Shown: positions 18,884 through 27,463, counted from the stretch's first letter. The stretch: 64,000 nt of DNA from Chitinimonas viridis (GCF_030409555.1 NZ_JAUFPU010000001.1:241525-305524), one strand, 5' to 3'. The notes: generated by a model from the letters alone, not told the origin. Numbers and translations are program-made.

Positions 18884-19683
18884 GCGCTCACCTTGCCAGC
18901 AGGATCATCGGTCAGCTCAACCGGAAAGAAAGGAAAGCGCTTGAAGCCATAGCGCCACTGCTCCAATGCATGCACGGCAGCACCGGGTAGCCTGAGCAGC
19001 AGCACCAGCATTTCTCCCTGCTCTGCGGTAAAGCCCAAAACATGCAAAGTTGCTGCCACCGGCAACAACATACCCATAGGCAAGCCGGCATCGGCTTCCA
19101 GCGCTATCCGCTGCTGCTGCAGCCAGGCAAGCTCAGGGGCGTGGCGGGCAAGATGCGCCAATAGCTGTCGTACGGGCAAAGTTGCTTGCACCCCATGCGG
19201 CGCAAAGCCTGCCGGATGCGCCATCTCAGGCCAGATGTCCACACCCGGCTGTGGCGGCCTGGATAAATACCCGTGCCACAATGCCAGGTCGGTTCCACAT
19301 GACTCCCACGCCTGCATGGCGAGCCACACCTCTCTGGCACCGCCATTCTGGCCTGCTCCCACGGCCAAGGCCGCCATCAGGCTGGCCGCGGCTGTAGAAC
19401 CCGCCACGCCACCACACATGGCTGCATGCACCATGGGGTCACGCGGGCCGGGATTGGCCAGGGCCACTGCCAATGCCTCCAGCAACGCCGCCTGCTGCGC
19501 CGAGGGGCGCTCGCCGCGAAACAGCAGGTAGAGCATCTCTATCCAGCCCGCCTTGCCCAGCATATCGCCATAGACATCGTAGCCATGGCAGCGGGCCACC
19601 CGCGTGGCAAAGGGGTTGTCGGGCTCGGCTTCTTCCTGCCAGATACGGGTATGCACTACCTCCTTGCGTGGGGCTGCGCTCAT
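18880..19683 (-). CDS. Citrate-synthase-fold protein (citryl-CoA lyase-like), subunit 1
   Basis: A 267-residue protein with the N-terminal citrate-synthase pattern (RVARCHGYDVYGDMLGKAG, then MLYLLFRGERPSAQQAALL), a glycine-rich VHAAMCGGVAGSTAAA segment and GQNGGA at 111-116, where citrate synthases and citryl-CoA lyases have an HGGA block. Asn113 replaces the catalytic His. The later segment MAHPAGFAPHG may correspond to GFGH. It overlaps the TPP-enzyme stop and its downstream paralogue's start by 4 bases each, so the three are translationally coupled. Two diverged paralogues of equal length in tandem suggest a heteromer with split or changed chemistry. Confidence 0.66.
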   Translation of the reverse strand: MSAAPRKEVVHTRIWQEEAEPDNPFATRVARCHGYDVYGDMLGKAGWIEMLYLLFRGERPSAQQAALLEALAVALANPGPRDPMVHAAMCGGVAGSTAAASLMAALAVGAGQNGGAREVWLAMQAWESCGTDLALWHGYLSRPPQPGVDIWPEMAHPAGFAPHGVQATLPVRQLLAHLARHAPELAWLQQQRIALEADAGLPMGMLLPVAATLHVLGFTAEQGEMLVLLLRLPGAAVHALEQWRYGFKRFPFFPVELTDDPAGKVSA

Positions 19684-21479
19684 CGCTCGCTCCCCAAGGT
19701 CTTCATGCGCAGGCTCATGGGCGGCACCTCCTCGCCGTCTATGCGCACATCCAGCAGCGTGGGGCCTTTACGGCGCAATATGGCCTCGATATCGATCTGC
19801 TCGAAGTCCTCGGGCGAACGGATCACGAATCCCGGCACCCCCAGCGATTCGGCCAGCAGCCGATAATCCACGGTCGGCAACTCGAAAGCTGTGCGCTCGG
19901 CACCTGCCAGGCGCTGGCCATGCTTGACCATGCCCAACGCACCATCGTTGAGTATCACGAACAGCACCGAGAGCTTCTCTGCCGCCGCCACAGTGATTTC
20001 CTGTCCATTCATCAGGTAGCTGCCATCGCCGGTAATGCAGACACAAGGGCAGTCGGGGTTGCCGCGTGCACCGCCCACAGCCGCCCCTATGGCCCAGCCC
20101 ATGGGGGCAAAATCCATGATGACCCGGAGCCAGCCCGCATGATCCTGCCTGCGCTCACCCACATCGGCGTGGGTGCGGCCAAAATCGTGCTGGTGCCCAA
20201 TGCGGCGATCTCGCGGTTGCAGGTAATGGATGGCCCAGGCCGTACTATTGCCGGCATCGGCATAGAAGCGGGTGGTGGGCGGGCAGCGGCGCGACAGCTC
20301 CCGCATCAATCGCTGCGGCTTGATGGGCACGGCCGGAGATTCGTACTTTTCCGGCTCGCGCAGCATGCCCTCCACACTGCGCAGGCTGATCTTGCCTGCG
20401 CGCTCCTGCGCCCTTTGCTCGTCGCCTCGCAGCGATTCCACCAGCAGCTCGCAGACGGCGCTGATACGACCTCGCACATGCAGCCGTGCCATGGGCGAGC
20501 GCATCAGATGCTCGTCATCCACATCGATATGTACCAGCCGGTTGTTCAGCACGGTCTCGCACCAGGCCGCGCTGGTCCATTCGCCCAGGCTGACGCCGAA
20601 TGCCAGCACCAGATCCGGGTCGTCCAGCAGCACGGCATTGGCGGTGTAGTGGCCGGCAAAGCCAAACACGCCTCGGTAGAGCTGGTGGCGTGGGTTAACC
20701 AGCCCCTTGCCATCGGGCGTGGTCACAAACAGGGCATGGGTGCGCTCAGCCAGTTCCAGGATAGCTTCGATGGCTTCGCCACAAGTGCTGCCTATGATGA
20801 TGGCAATCTTGTCGGCCTTGTGGATATCGGCTGCCAACTGGCGCACGACGGCAATATCCACCAATGAAGGCTTCTCAATCAGGTTGCGTAAATCGTAGTT
20901 AAGCCAGGAACCCGGTGCAGGCGCCCGCAGGATATCGACCGGAAACGACAGGTGTGCCGGCCCATAGGGTGCCCGGTGGGTGCGCATGATGGCACTGACC
21001 AGCTTGCTTTCCACCTGCTCTGGGTGGGAAACCAGCGAGTTGTAGCGGGTGCAGTGACGAAACATGCCCAGGGTATTCACGCCAGTACAGGCGGACTCCT
21101 GCAGCGCGCCACGGCCAAACGAGGGCAGCGATGGCTGGCCGGTAATGGCCAGCATGGGGATGCTGTTATCGTAGGCATTCGCCACCCCCGTCAGCAGGTT
21201 GGTGGCGCCAGGGCCCGATGTGGCTATGCAGACCCCCACCTTGCCGGTCTCACGGGTATAGCCCTCTGCCATAAAGGCGGCACCGGCCTCGTGTCTGGCC
21301 ACCACGGCCCGTGGGCCACCAAGGCGAGCACTGCGGGCCAGCGCGTTGTAGATAGGCTCTACCGCACCACCCGGTACACCAAACACATATTCCACCCCAA
21401 TGGCTTCCAGGTAGCGCACCACTACCTCTGCTACATCGGTCGGTTCTGGTAAGCCCGCTGTCGCCATCTGTTCCGCCAT
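19680..21479 (-). CDS. TPP-dependent acetolactate-synthase-like enzyme
   Basis: An AAGGA site 6 bases upstream supports ATG 21479 (599 residues; the frame is open to 21698). The pyrimidine domain has GVEYVFGVPGG and the catalytic Glu in ARHEAGAAFMAEGY, then TSGPGATNLLTGVANAY. The cofactor motif is GDGSYLMNGQEITVAAAEKL leading to LNDGALGMVKHGQ (GDG-x-N). This is the fold of acetolactate synthase, glyoxylate carboligase and pyruvate oxidase. No regulatory IlvN partner is present, so it is unlikely to be the housekeeping branched-chain enzyme. Coupling to two citrate-synthase-like genes implies a dedicated pathway joining a 2-oxo acid to a further acyl unit. Substrate unknown. Confidence 0.86.
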   Translation of the reverse strand: MAEQMATAGLPEPTDVAEVVVRYLEAIGVEYVFGVPGGAVEPIYNALARSARLGGPRAVVARHEAGAAFMAEGYTRETGKVGVCIATSGPGATNLLTGVANAYDNSIPMLAITGQPSLPSFGRGALQESACTGVNTLGMFRHCTRYNSLVSHPEQVESKLVSAIMRTHRAPYGPAHLSFPVDILRAPAPGSWLNYDLRNLIEKPSLVDIAVVRQLAADIHKADKIAIIIGSTCGEAIEAILELAERTHALFVTTPDGKGLVNPRHQLYRGVFGFAGHYTANAVLLDDPDLVLAFGVSLGEWTSAAWCETVLNNRLVHIDVDDEHLMRSPMARLHVRGRISAVCELLVESLRGDEQRAQERAGKISLRSVEGMLREPEKYESPAVPIKPQRLMRELSRRCPPTTRFYADAGNSTAWAIHYLQPRDRRIGHQHDFGRTHADVGERRQDHAGWLRVIMDFAPMGWAIGAAVGGARGNPDCPCVCITGDGSYLMNGQEITVAAAEKLSVLFVILNDGALGMVKHGQRLAGAERTAFELPTVDYRLLAESLGVPGFVIRSPEDFEQIDIEAILRRKGPTLLDVRIDGEEVPPMSLRMKTLGSER

Positions 21480-21586
21480 CACACCCATCCTTGTCTGTGA
21501 TCCAGGCCGGGCTGCCCCGGCCATCGCCATGCCACACTGATCAGCTTGCCCTGGCCACCCACGGCAGGCCGCCAGCTCTATCAGCC

Positions 21587-21599
21587 AACAATGATTGTT
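21587..21599. promoter_or_regulatory. 13-bp palindrome, possible Fur-type operator
   Basis: AACAAT-G-ATTGTT is a perfect palindrome about 110 bases before the TPP-enzyme start. On the minus strand it overlaps a TATAAC -10-like element. Against the Fur 7-1-7 consensus it matches about 9 of 14 arm positions, including the central AAT-N-ATT. Confidence 0.35.
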
Positions 21600-21750
21600 A
21601 TAGGCGGCAGGAGGCCAAGAAACCATGCCAGCTTGCCTGGGCGGTGCCTCATCCCGGCCTGATCGCCAGGCCTTCATGGTCACATGGATATTTGACAAGC
21701 AAGCGCTTGACAGGCAATCTTTCGGTCAATCCCACAAGGAGTAAAATCGC

Positions 21751-22203
21751 TTGAAAGCCAATACCTTGCGGCGTCTGATCAACCTGTGGCCGCCCTTTCT
21801 GTTTACCGGCATCCATGCCACACGGATATCGCCGGACTACCGCGAAGTCGATTGCCAGCTCAGCTTGCGCTGGTACAACCGCAACTATGTCGGCACCCAC
21901 TTCGGTGGCAGCCTGTTTGCCATGACCGACCCCTGGTACATGCTCATGCTCATGCCCTTGCTGGGGCGCGACTATTTTGTCTGGGATCAGCAGGCCGGTA
22001 TCGAATTCATTGCTCCCGGCCGTGGCAAGGTCACCGCCCGCTTCCGTATCGATGACGCCACGCTGGCAGACATCCGCGAGCGGACAGCCAGCGGCGAGAA
22101 ATACCTGCCCCAGTTCGTCATTGATATCGTGGACGAGCAGAACGAGCTGATCGCCCGCGTCACCAAAACACTGTACGTGCGCAAGAAGCCGACCAAGCGC
22201 TGA
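21751..22203 (+). CDS. DUF4442 hotdog-fold thioesterase-like protein
   Basis: The 150-residue protein begins at TTG 21751, which has an AAGGAG site (21736-21741) nine bases before it; no ATG fits. The sequence NRNYVGTHFGGSLFAMTDPWYMLMLM is the central hotdog helix with the HFGG turn, and the rest (GIEFIAPGRGKVTARF) fits DUF4442/PaaI-like acyl-CoA thioesterases. A cytoplasmic acyl-thioester hydrolase is likely, substrate unknown. It is divergent from the TPP-enzyme operon. Two TTGACA boxes (21692 and 21707) sit upstream, but their -10 partners are weak. Confidence 0.82.
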   Translation: MKANTLRRLINLWPPFLFTGIHATRISPDYREVDCQLSLRWYNRNYVGTHFGGSLFAMTDPWYMLMLMPLLGRDYFVWDQQAGIEFIAPGRGKVTARFRIDDATLADIRERTASGEKYLPQFVIDIVDEQNELIARVTKTLYVRKKPTKR

Positions 22204-22532
22204 TGCAAGGGCACGTCGCCCCGTCGCTGCAAGCGTACGGGGTAGACGCGTGCCAGAAGTCCACACGCAGTCGCAGGGGCCGCTTTGGCGCACCCCGCAC
22301 CACCAGACCAGCCCGGCACAGCCGGGCTGTTTGCTGTCCGGCTTACCGAGTGTGGGCCTAGCCAGACCACGCGCCACCCCAGGCTCATCTCGCGCCCACG
22401 CCAGGTGATTCGCGCCGGATGAATGCAACTGGCGACCAGTCCCCGTCGATTCATCGCAAGCGCCAGCGGCTCGACACAGGCTCCGCCAGGATGCAACCCA
22501 TCGCACTACCGCGAGCCACGAGGAGCCACAAC
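22204..22532. other. Intergenic region with a nested hairpin
   Basis: No gene is supported here. Besides the likely terminator at 22310-22332, it contains an inverted repeat GATGAAT (22418-22424) with ATTCATC (22449-22455) enclosing a smaller hairpin ACTGG-CGA-CCAGT (22428-22440), about 80 bases upstream of the DUF2141 start. This could be a transcript leader structure or an operator. Confidence 0.4.
22310..22332 (+). terminator. Probable terminator of the DUF4442 gene
   Basis: AGCCCGGC (22310-22317), loop ACA, GCCGGGCT (22321-22328), followed by a short GTTT. Stem perfect over 8 pairs, but the T tract is weak. Confidence 0.5.
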
Positions 22533-22943
22533 ATGCACATCCGCCACATCCTGCCGCTGATCTTGCTGACTGCCGGTGCCGCTCAGGCAGCCGACCTGAC
22601 CATCACCGTCAACGGTCTGGCCAGCGCCGAGGGCAAGGTCCTGCTTGCCGCCTACGACAGTGCCGACACCTTCCTCAAGCGCCCTGTCGGCATCAGCATG
22701 GCCGATGCCCAGGCTGGCAGCGTCAAGGCTGTGATCAGCAACCTGAAGGCTGGCGACTACGCGATTTCGCTGTACCAGGACAAGAACGCCAACAAGAAGC
22801 TCGATAGCAACCTAGTAGGCATGCCTACCGAACCCTATGGTTTCTCCCGCGATGCCGCAGGCAGCTTTGGCCCGCCCAGCTTCGAGCAAGCCCGCATCAG
22901 CGTGCCGGACAGCGGCGCCGAAATTACCGTCACCCTACGTTAA
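22533..22943 (+). CDS. Secreted DUF2141 family protein
   Basis: An AGGAG site at 22521-22525 fixes ATG 22533 (136 residues). A clean signal peptide (HILPLILLTAGAAQAA) is followed by the DUF2141 pattern: LTITVNGLASAEGKVLLAAY, then AGDYAISLYQDKNANKKLD and the C-terminal GMPTEPYGFSRDA. The family is a small periplasmic or secreted beta-sandwich of unknown role. It opens a six-gene same-strand run that leads through a carotenoid oxygenase to LytS/LytR. Confidence 0.85.
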   Translation: MHIRHILPLILLTAGAAQAADLTITVNGLASAEGKVLLAAYDSADTFLKRPVGISMADAQAGSVKAVISNLKAGDYAISLYQDKNANKKLDSNLVGMPTEPYGFSRDAAGSFGPPSFEQARISVPDSGAEITVTLR

Positions 22944-22971
22944 CCACGCCCGCGTTATTCAGGAGACCACC

Positions 22972-23247
22972 ATGCCAGCACACGACGCCCTGCTCGCCCG
23001 CGCAAAACGCCGCGCCCGGCAGAAAACCGGCTTCTACAGCCATGCCATCATTTATCTGCTGGTCATCGGCGGTCTGCTGCTGATAGACCTGCTGCAAGGC
23101 GGGGGCATCAATTGGGCCTATTGGTCGGCCATGGGCTGGGGCTTGGGCCTGCTGTCACACGGCGCCGTCACTTTCTTCAATGGGGCCGGCCTGTACGAGA
23201 GGGTACTGGCGCACGAGTTGAAGAAACTGCAAGAGCAGGAGCGCTGA
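22972..23247 (+). CDS. 2TM domain protein
   Basis: The frame is open further upstream, but a CAGGAGA site sets ATG 22972 (91 residues). A basic N-terminus (RAKRRARQKTGFYSHAIIY) leads into two transmembrane helices joined by GGGINWAYWSAMGWGLGLLSHG, then an amphipathic C-terminal helix (ERVLAHELKKLQEQER). This is the 2TM domain (PF13239), which occurs both alone and fused or adjacent to LytS-like kinases, matching the kinase downstream here. Stop and the next ATG are one base apart. Confidence 0.85.
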   Translation: MPAHDALLARAKRRARQKTGFYSHAIIYLLVIGGLLLIDLLQGGGINWAYWSAMGWGLGLLSHGAVTFFNGAGLYERVLAHELKKLQEQER

Positions 23248-23248
23248 G

Positions 23249-24724
23249 ATGCAACGCCGCGACTTTCTCCTCAAGAGCCTGGCCGGTGGCCTGGCAGCAT
23301 GCCTGCCGGCGAGCGCCTTGGCCGGTGCCGATACCTACCAGGCTTACCGTGCCGGTTTGGCCCGCCATCCACGGCTGGCCATGCTGGCTGGCACCCAAAA
23401 CGAGATGCTGGCTGGCGAAGCCAGCATCAGCGGAAGCTGGCCGCAGGCCCTGGCGGGGGTGTTTTACCGCAATGGCCCAGCCAGGCTGGAGCGTGGCGGC
23501 GAGCGTTACGAGCACTGGTTCGATGGCGACGGCATGGTGCATGCCTGGCGCATGGCCCATGGCCGCGTCAGTCATCTGGCCCGCATGGTGCGCACCCACA
23601 AATACCGCGAAGAAGCTGCTGCCGACCAGCTGCTCTATCCTGGTTTCGGCACCGCCATTGCCCGCCGGCCGGTAGGCAACAACGACAGCGTCAATGCAGC
23701 CAATACCAGCGCGCTCCCGCATGCCGGCAAGCTGTACGCCATGTGGGAGGGCGGCTCGGCCACCGAGCTGGACCCGCAAACGTTGGCCACCCGTGGCCTC
23801 AAGACCTGGCGCGACGATCTGACCGCCCTGCCCTTCTCGGCGCACCCCAAGGTGGAGCCGGATGGCACTCTGTGGAATATCGGCGCCGTGCCTGGCGTCA
23901 ACAAGCTGGTGCTTTGGCATATCCGCCCCGATGGCAACCTGGCACGGGTGCAGTTGCTGAACGTGGCCGATATTGCCCTGGTGCATGATTTTGTCGTGAC
24001 CGAGCGGCATATCGTCTTGCTGCTGCCCCCCTTCAGCCTCAACCGCGCCCCTGGTATCAGCTACCTGGCCATGCACCAATGGCAAGGGCAGCGTGCCATG
24101 CGGGTGCTGGTCATAGACAAGGCCGACCTGACACTGAAACACACGCTGGAAATGCCGGCACGCATGGTATTTCACTTTGGTAACGCGTTTGACGATGGCG
24201 ACAGCATCCGGCTGGATGCCACCCTCTATCAGGACGACCAGGTGCTGCAGGAGATGGCCGCCGCCATGCGCGGGGTGGTGTGGGACAAGGGCGTCCCTTC
24301 GGTCACCAGCCAGCTGACGCTGGATCTGCGCCGAGGCCAGGTACGGGAGGAGCGCCTGCTAGATGCGAGTGAGTTCCCCCGCGTTGCCGATGCGCTCGTG
24401 GGGCGCCGCCATGGTGCGCTCTTTACCCTGATTGAGGACAAGCAACACGGTATGGGCATGGGGGGCGTGGCACGCATCGACCTGGATGGCGGCAAGATCG
24501 ATCGCTTTGCCTTTGGTCCGGACTGGGTCGTAGAGGAACACGTCCCGATCGCCCGGCCCGATGGTCGCGGACTCTGGCTGGTCGGCCCAGCACTGGATCT
24601 ACGCCGCAGGCAGACCGTGCTGAATGTGTTCGATGCCGCCAATCTGGCACAGGGCCCGCTGGCCCAGGCCAGGCTGCCCTATGCCGCCCCGCTGTGTTTT
24701 CACGGCAACTTCCAGAGTACCTGA
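23249..24724 (+). CDS. Carotenoid oxygenase (RPE65/CCD family), Tat-exported
   Basis: A 491-residue protein with a twin-arginine type signal (QRRDFLLKSLAGGLAACLPA). The core is that of carotenoid cleavage oxygenases: GVFYRNGPARLERGG, HWFDGDGMVHAW, FSAHPKVEPDG, the iron-ligand His blocks (VHDFVVTERH, VFHFGNAFDDG) and the final CFHGNF. These non-haem iron enzymes cleave polyene double bonds of carotenoids or stilbenes. Predicted to act in the periplasm, which is unusual for the family. No carotenoid synthesis genes lie in the window, so the substrate may be environmental or encoded elsewhere. The next gene begins 2 bases after its stop. Confidence 0.9.
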   Translation: MQRRDFLLKSLAGGLAACLPASALAGADTYQAYRAGLARHPRLAMLAGTQNEMLAGEASISGSWPQALAGVFYRNGPARLERGGERYEHWFDGDGMVHAWRMAHGRVSHLARMVRTHKYREEAAADQLLYPGFGTAIARRPVGNNDSVNAANTSALPHAGKLYAMWEGGSATELDPQTLATRGLKTWRDDLTALPFSAHPKVEPDGTLWNIGAVPGVNKLVLWHIRPDGNLARVQLLNVADIALVHDFVVTERHIVLLLPPFSLNRAPGISYLAMHQWQGQRAMRVLVIDKADLTLKHTLEMPARMVFHFGNAFDDGDSIRLDATLYQDDQVLQEMAAAMRGVVWDKGVPSVTSQLTLDLRRGQVREERLLDASEFPRVADALVGRRHGALFTLIEDKQHGMGMGGVARIDLDGGKIDRFAFGPDWVVEEHVPIARPDGRGLWLVGPALDLRRRQTVLNVFDAANLAQGPLAQARLPYAAPLCFHGNFQST

Positions 24725-24726
24725 CC

Positions 24727-25296
24727 ATGCGCATACTGATTATTGTTGGCCACCCCGATGAAGATAGCTTCTGCGCCGCCCTGGCCGACCGCTACCAGCA
24801 AACCGCCAGCCAGGCCGGCCACGAGGTGGCCCGGCTCAATCTCGGCGAACTGGCCTTCGACCCGATACTGCGCAAGGGTTACAAAGGCAGGCAGACGCTG
24901 GAGCCTGATTTGCAAGCCGCCCAGCAGGCCATCCAGCACGCGGAGCGCCTGGTTTTCGTTTACCCCTATTGGTGGGCCAGCATGCCCGCCCTGCTGAAAG
25001 GCTTTATCGACCGGGTGTTTCTGCCTGGCTTTGCTTTTAAATACCTGGCCAACAAGGCCATGCCCAGCAAGCTGCTGCAGGGGCGGGAGGCCCAGATACT
25101 GGTGACCAGCGATACTCCACCATGGTACAACCGGCTGGTCTACCGGCGTGCCGGGCTCAGGGCGCTGCGCGTGAATGTGCTGGAGTTTTGCGGCATACGG
25201 GTAAGGGATGAACTTGAAATCGGGCCGATACGTGGCAGTGCCGAACAGCACCGGGTGCGGTGGCTGGACAAGGCTGCGCAACTTGCCATGCGCTAA
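24727..25296 (+). CDS. Flavodoxin-fold NAD(P)H:quinone oxidoreductase
   Basis: MRILIIVGHPDEDSFCAAL at 24727 is the standard start of the KefF/MdaB/NQO1-like family (189 residues). Further motifs are FVYPYWWASMPALLKGFIDRVF and ILVTSDTPPWYN, the FMN/FAD-binding parts. It would reduce quinones or aldehydes/ketones with NAD(P)H in the cytoplasm. Cotranscription with a carotenoid oxygenase suggests handling of cleavage products or redox stress, which is inference. Confidence 0.85.
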   Translation: MRILIIVGHPDEDSFCAALADRYQQTASQAGHEVARLNLGELAFDPILRKGYKGRQTLEPDLQAAQQAIQHAERLVFVYPYWWASMPALLKGFIDRVFLPGFAFKYLANKAMPSKLLQGREAQILVTSDTPPWYNRLVYRRAGLRALRVNVLEFCGIRVRDELEIGPIRGSAEQHRVRWLDKAAQLAMR

Positions 25297-25375
25297 GCGC
25301 CGCCAAGAATTGGGTATGACAGTCCGTCACCACCCAGCCGTAAACTGAGCACATAGCAGGCTCCCAGGAATCGCC

Positions 25376-26569
25376 ATGAGCAGCAAGACTCACACCACAG
25401 CAAGCAGTTGCAACAGCCTGGAGACCGGCATCAACTGGCATCCGCTGGAGCTGATCCCCTACTTCAAGCGCTGGCCGCATGGCACAGCCCGGGATCTGCT
25501 CTACACCTTTATCTGGAACAGCCTGATCGGCTGCACCTTGATGAGCGTGGGGCTGATGTTCTCCATGCCCAGCAATCCGTGGCGCTATTTTTACGTCAAT
25601 TTTGTGCTGACCCAGACCATAGGCTTCACCATCCATGGTCTGTTCGATCTGTCTGGCATGCTGCTGGGCAGCATGCTGAACAAGCTACCCACCTGGCTGC
25701 GCTACCTCTACTTCATGCTGATCCCGGTACTGGGCGTATTCCTGGGCTATGCCATCGGCCTGGCCGTGCTCGATATGGATGCGGCCCGCCGCTATATCTT
25801 CAGCGCTCAGGGTGTCAGGACCATACTGGTTTTCTCGCTAGGCATGTCAGCCATCCTGTGCGCCTTGTTCGTGGCACGTGACCGGCAGGTAAAGGCCGAA
25901 ATGGCACTTGCCGAACAGACACAGAAAGCCCTGGACGCAGAACGCAGGGCACTGGAAGCGCAACTGCGCATGTTGCAGGCCCAGATCGAGCCGCATTTCC
26001 TCTATAACACCCTCGCCAATGCAGTCGGCTTGATTGCACCCGCGCCTGACAAAGCCCGCCTGCTGCTGGAACGCCTGATCGATTACCTGCGGACCAGCCT
26101 ATCGGCCAGCCGCGAAGCCGAGACCCGGCTCGATCATGAGCTGGAGACGGTGCGCGCCTACCTGGATTTGATGCAGGTACGCATGGGCCAGCGTCTGAGC
26201 TACCAAGTACAGTGCCCACCCGAGCTAGGCGCCATCGCCATCCCGCCCATGTTGCTGCAGCCCCTGGTGGAGAACGCCATACAGCACGGCCTGGAGCCGC
26301 GCATCGCGGGTGGCAGCATCACGCTCACCGTCACGCAGGAAGACGACACCCTGCTGATCGAGGTTGCCGATGATGGCGAGGGCTTCAACCCCGCTGCCAA
26401 GCCACGTATTGGCGGCGGTGTAGGCCTGGCCAATCTGCGCGAGCGGCTGGCGACGCTGTATGGCACGGCAGGCGGTATTACCCTGGCCGACCAGCAACCC
26501 AGCGGGGTTCGCGCCACACTGCGCCTGCCATTGGACGGCAGTAAGGGCAAGAGCGGGCCGCAGCCATAG
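25376..26569 (+). CDS. LytS-family sensor histidine kinase
   Basis: A 397-residue kinase with four predicted membrane helices in the first 170 residues, a coiled coil (AEMALAEQTQKALDAERRAL), the His_kinase block with phospho-accepting His in QIEPHFLYNTLANAVG, and an HATPase with VEVADDGEGF-like and GGGVGLANLRERL motifs. The N-terminal region lacks a known ligand domain, so sensing is probably within the membrane. The partner regulator begins 36 bases downstream. It likely controls its own operon or the 2TM/oxygenase genes upstream. Confidence 0.9.
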   Translation: MSSKTHTTASSCNSLETGINWHPLELIPYFKRWPHGTARDLLYTFIWNSLIGCTLMSVGLMFSMPSNPWRYFYVNFVLTQTIGFTIHGLFDLSGMLLGSMLNKLPTWLRYLYFMLIPVLGVFLGYAIGLAVLDMDAARRYIFSAQGVRTILVFSLGMSAILCALFVARDRQVKAEMALAEQTQKALDAERRALEAQLRMLQAQIEPHFLYNTLANAVGLIAPAPDKARLLLERLIDYLRTSLSASREAETRLDHELETVRAYLDLMQVRMGQRLSYQVQCPPELGAIAIPPMLLQPLVENAIQHGLEPRIAGGSITLTVTQEDDTLLIEVADDGEGFNPAAKPRIGGGVGLANLRERLATLYGTAGGITLADQQPSGVRATLRLPLDGSKGKSGPQP

Positions 26570-26605
26570 TAAGATTGAAAAACAGACCACGCCACGCACC
26601 CTGCC

Positions 26606-27391
26606 ATGCCCACCGCCCTGATCGCCGACGACGAAATTGCCCTGGCCGAATTCCTCAAGACCGAGCTGGCCGAGCTGTGGCCCGAGCTCAAGATCGTGGC
26701 CTTGGCGTACAACGGTGTGGATGCGCTGAGGCTGATAGACGATATCGCGCCCGATATTGCTTTCCTGGATATCCGCATGCCCGGCCTGAGCGGCCTGGAG
26801 GTAGCGAGCCGGCTGGTGGATGCCGACGCGGCCCCGCATATGGTGTTTGTCACGGCCTACGACCAGTACGCCGTTGACGCATTCGAGCGAGAGGCAGTGG
26901 ACTACCTGCTCAAGCCTCCCAGCCGTGAGCGCCTGGGCAAAACGCTGGACAAACTCAAACGCCAGTTGGGCGACGAAAGACATACCGGCAGCCCCATGGC
27001 CGGCCCCGATCCCGAGCTGCTGGCCAAGTTGGCAGCCCTGCTGGGCCAGCCCACCCCCAGCAGCCCGCGGCTGGAATGGATACGGGCGGCCCACGGCAAC
27101 GAGACACGCCTGATCGCGGTGGATGAGGTGGTGTATTTCGAAGCGCGCGACAAATACGTCAGCGTCTTTACCGCCGACGGGGAGTCATTGATACGCACCC
27201 CGCTGCGTGAACTGCTGGATGGACTGGACCCCGCCCGTTTCTGGCAGGTACACCGTGGCACCATTGTCGCAGTCAGGCATATTGCGGGGACTGTGCGTGA
27301 TTTTCGCGGCCGTACCCTGGTCAAGCTCAAGACCCGCGCCGACCAACTGGTGGTCAGCCGCGCCTACCTGCATCTGTTCAAGCAGATGTAA
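26606..27391 (+). CDS. LytTR-family response regulator
   Basis: A 261-residue protein with a receiver domain (ADDEIALAEFL, IAFLDIRMPGLSGLEV with the phospho-Asp, and LLKPPSRERLGKTL) and a C-terminal LytTR DNA-binding domain (RLIAVDEVVYFEARDKYVSVF, RVHRGTIVAVRHIAG-like VHRGTIVAVRHIAGT). Such regulators bind paired direct repeats upstream of target promoters. Immediate neighbour of LytS, so they form a two-component system. A strong hairpin follows at 27426-27463. Confidence 0.92.
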   Translation: MPTALIADDEIALAEFLKTELAELWPELKIVALAYNGVDALRLIDDIAPDIAFLDIRMPGLSGLEVASRLVDADAAPHMVFVTAYDQYAVDAFEREAVDYLLKPPSRERLGKTLDKLKRQLGDERHTGSPMAGPDPELLAKLAALLGQPTPSSPRLEWIRAAHGNETRLIAVDEVVYFEARDKYVSVFTADGESLIRTPLRELLDGLDPARFWQVHRGTIVAVRHIAGTVRDFRGRTLVKLKTRADQLVVSRAYLHLFKQM

Positions 27392-27425
27392 GCGCCTGTT
27401 CAAGATCTTTTCGCCACTATGCAAG

Positions 27426-27463
27426 CAGAGCGGCCTGTTCACTTCCGTGATCAGGCCGCTCTG
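27426..27463. terminator. Bidirectional terminator-like hairpin
   Basis: CAGAGCGGCCTG (27426-27437) pairs perfectly with CAGGCCGCTCTG (27452-27463), with an inner TCAC-TTCC-GTGA hairpin in the loop. It lies between convergent LytR and LPMO genes. There is no long T tract on either side. Confidence 0.65.

Noticed and set aside
21699..21712. CAAGCGCTTG palindrome and repeated TTGACA before the DUF4442 gene
   Set aside because: The -10 partners are weak and the palindrome matches no operator I can name.
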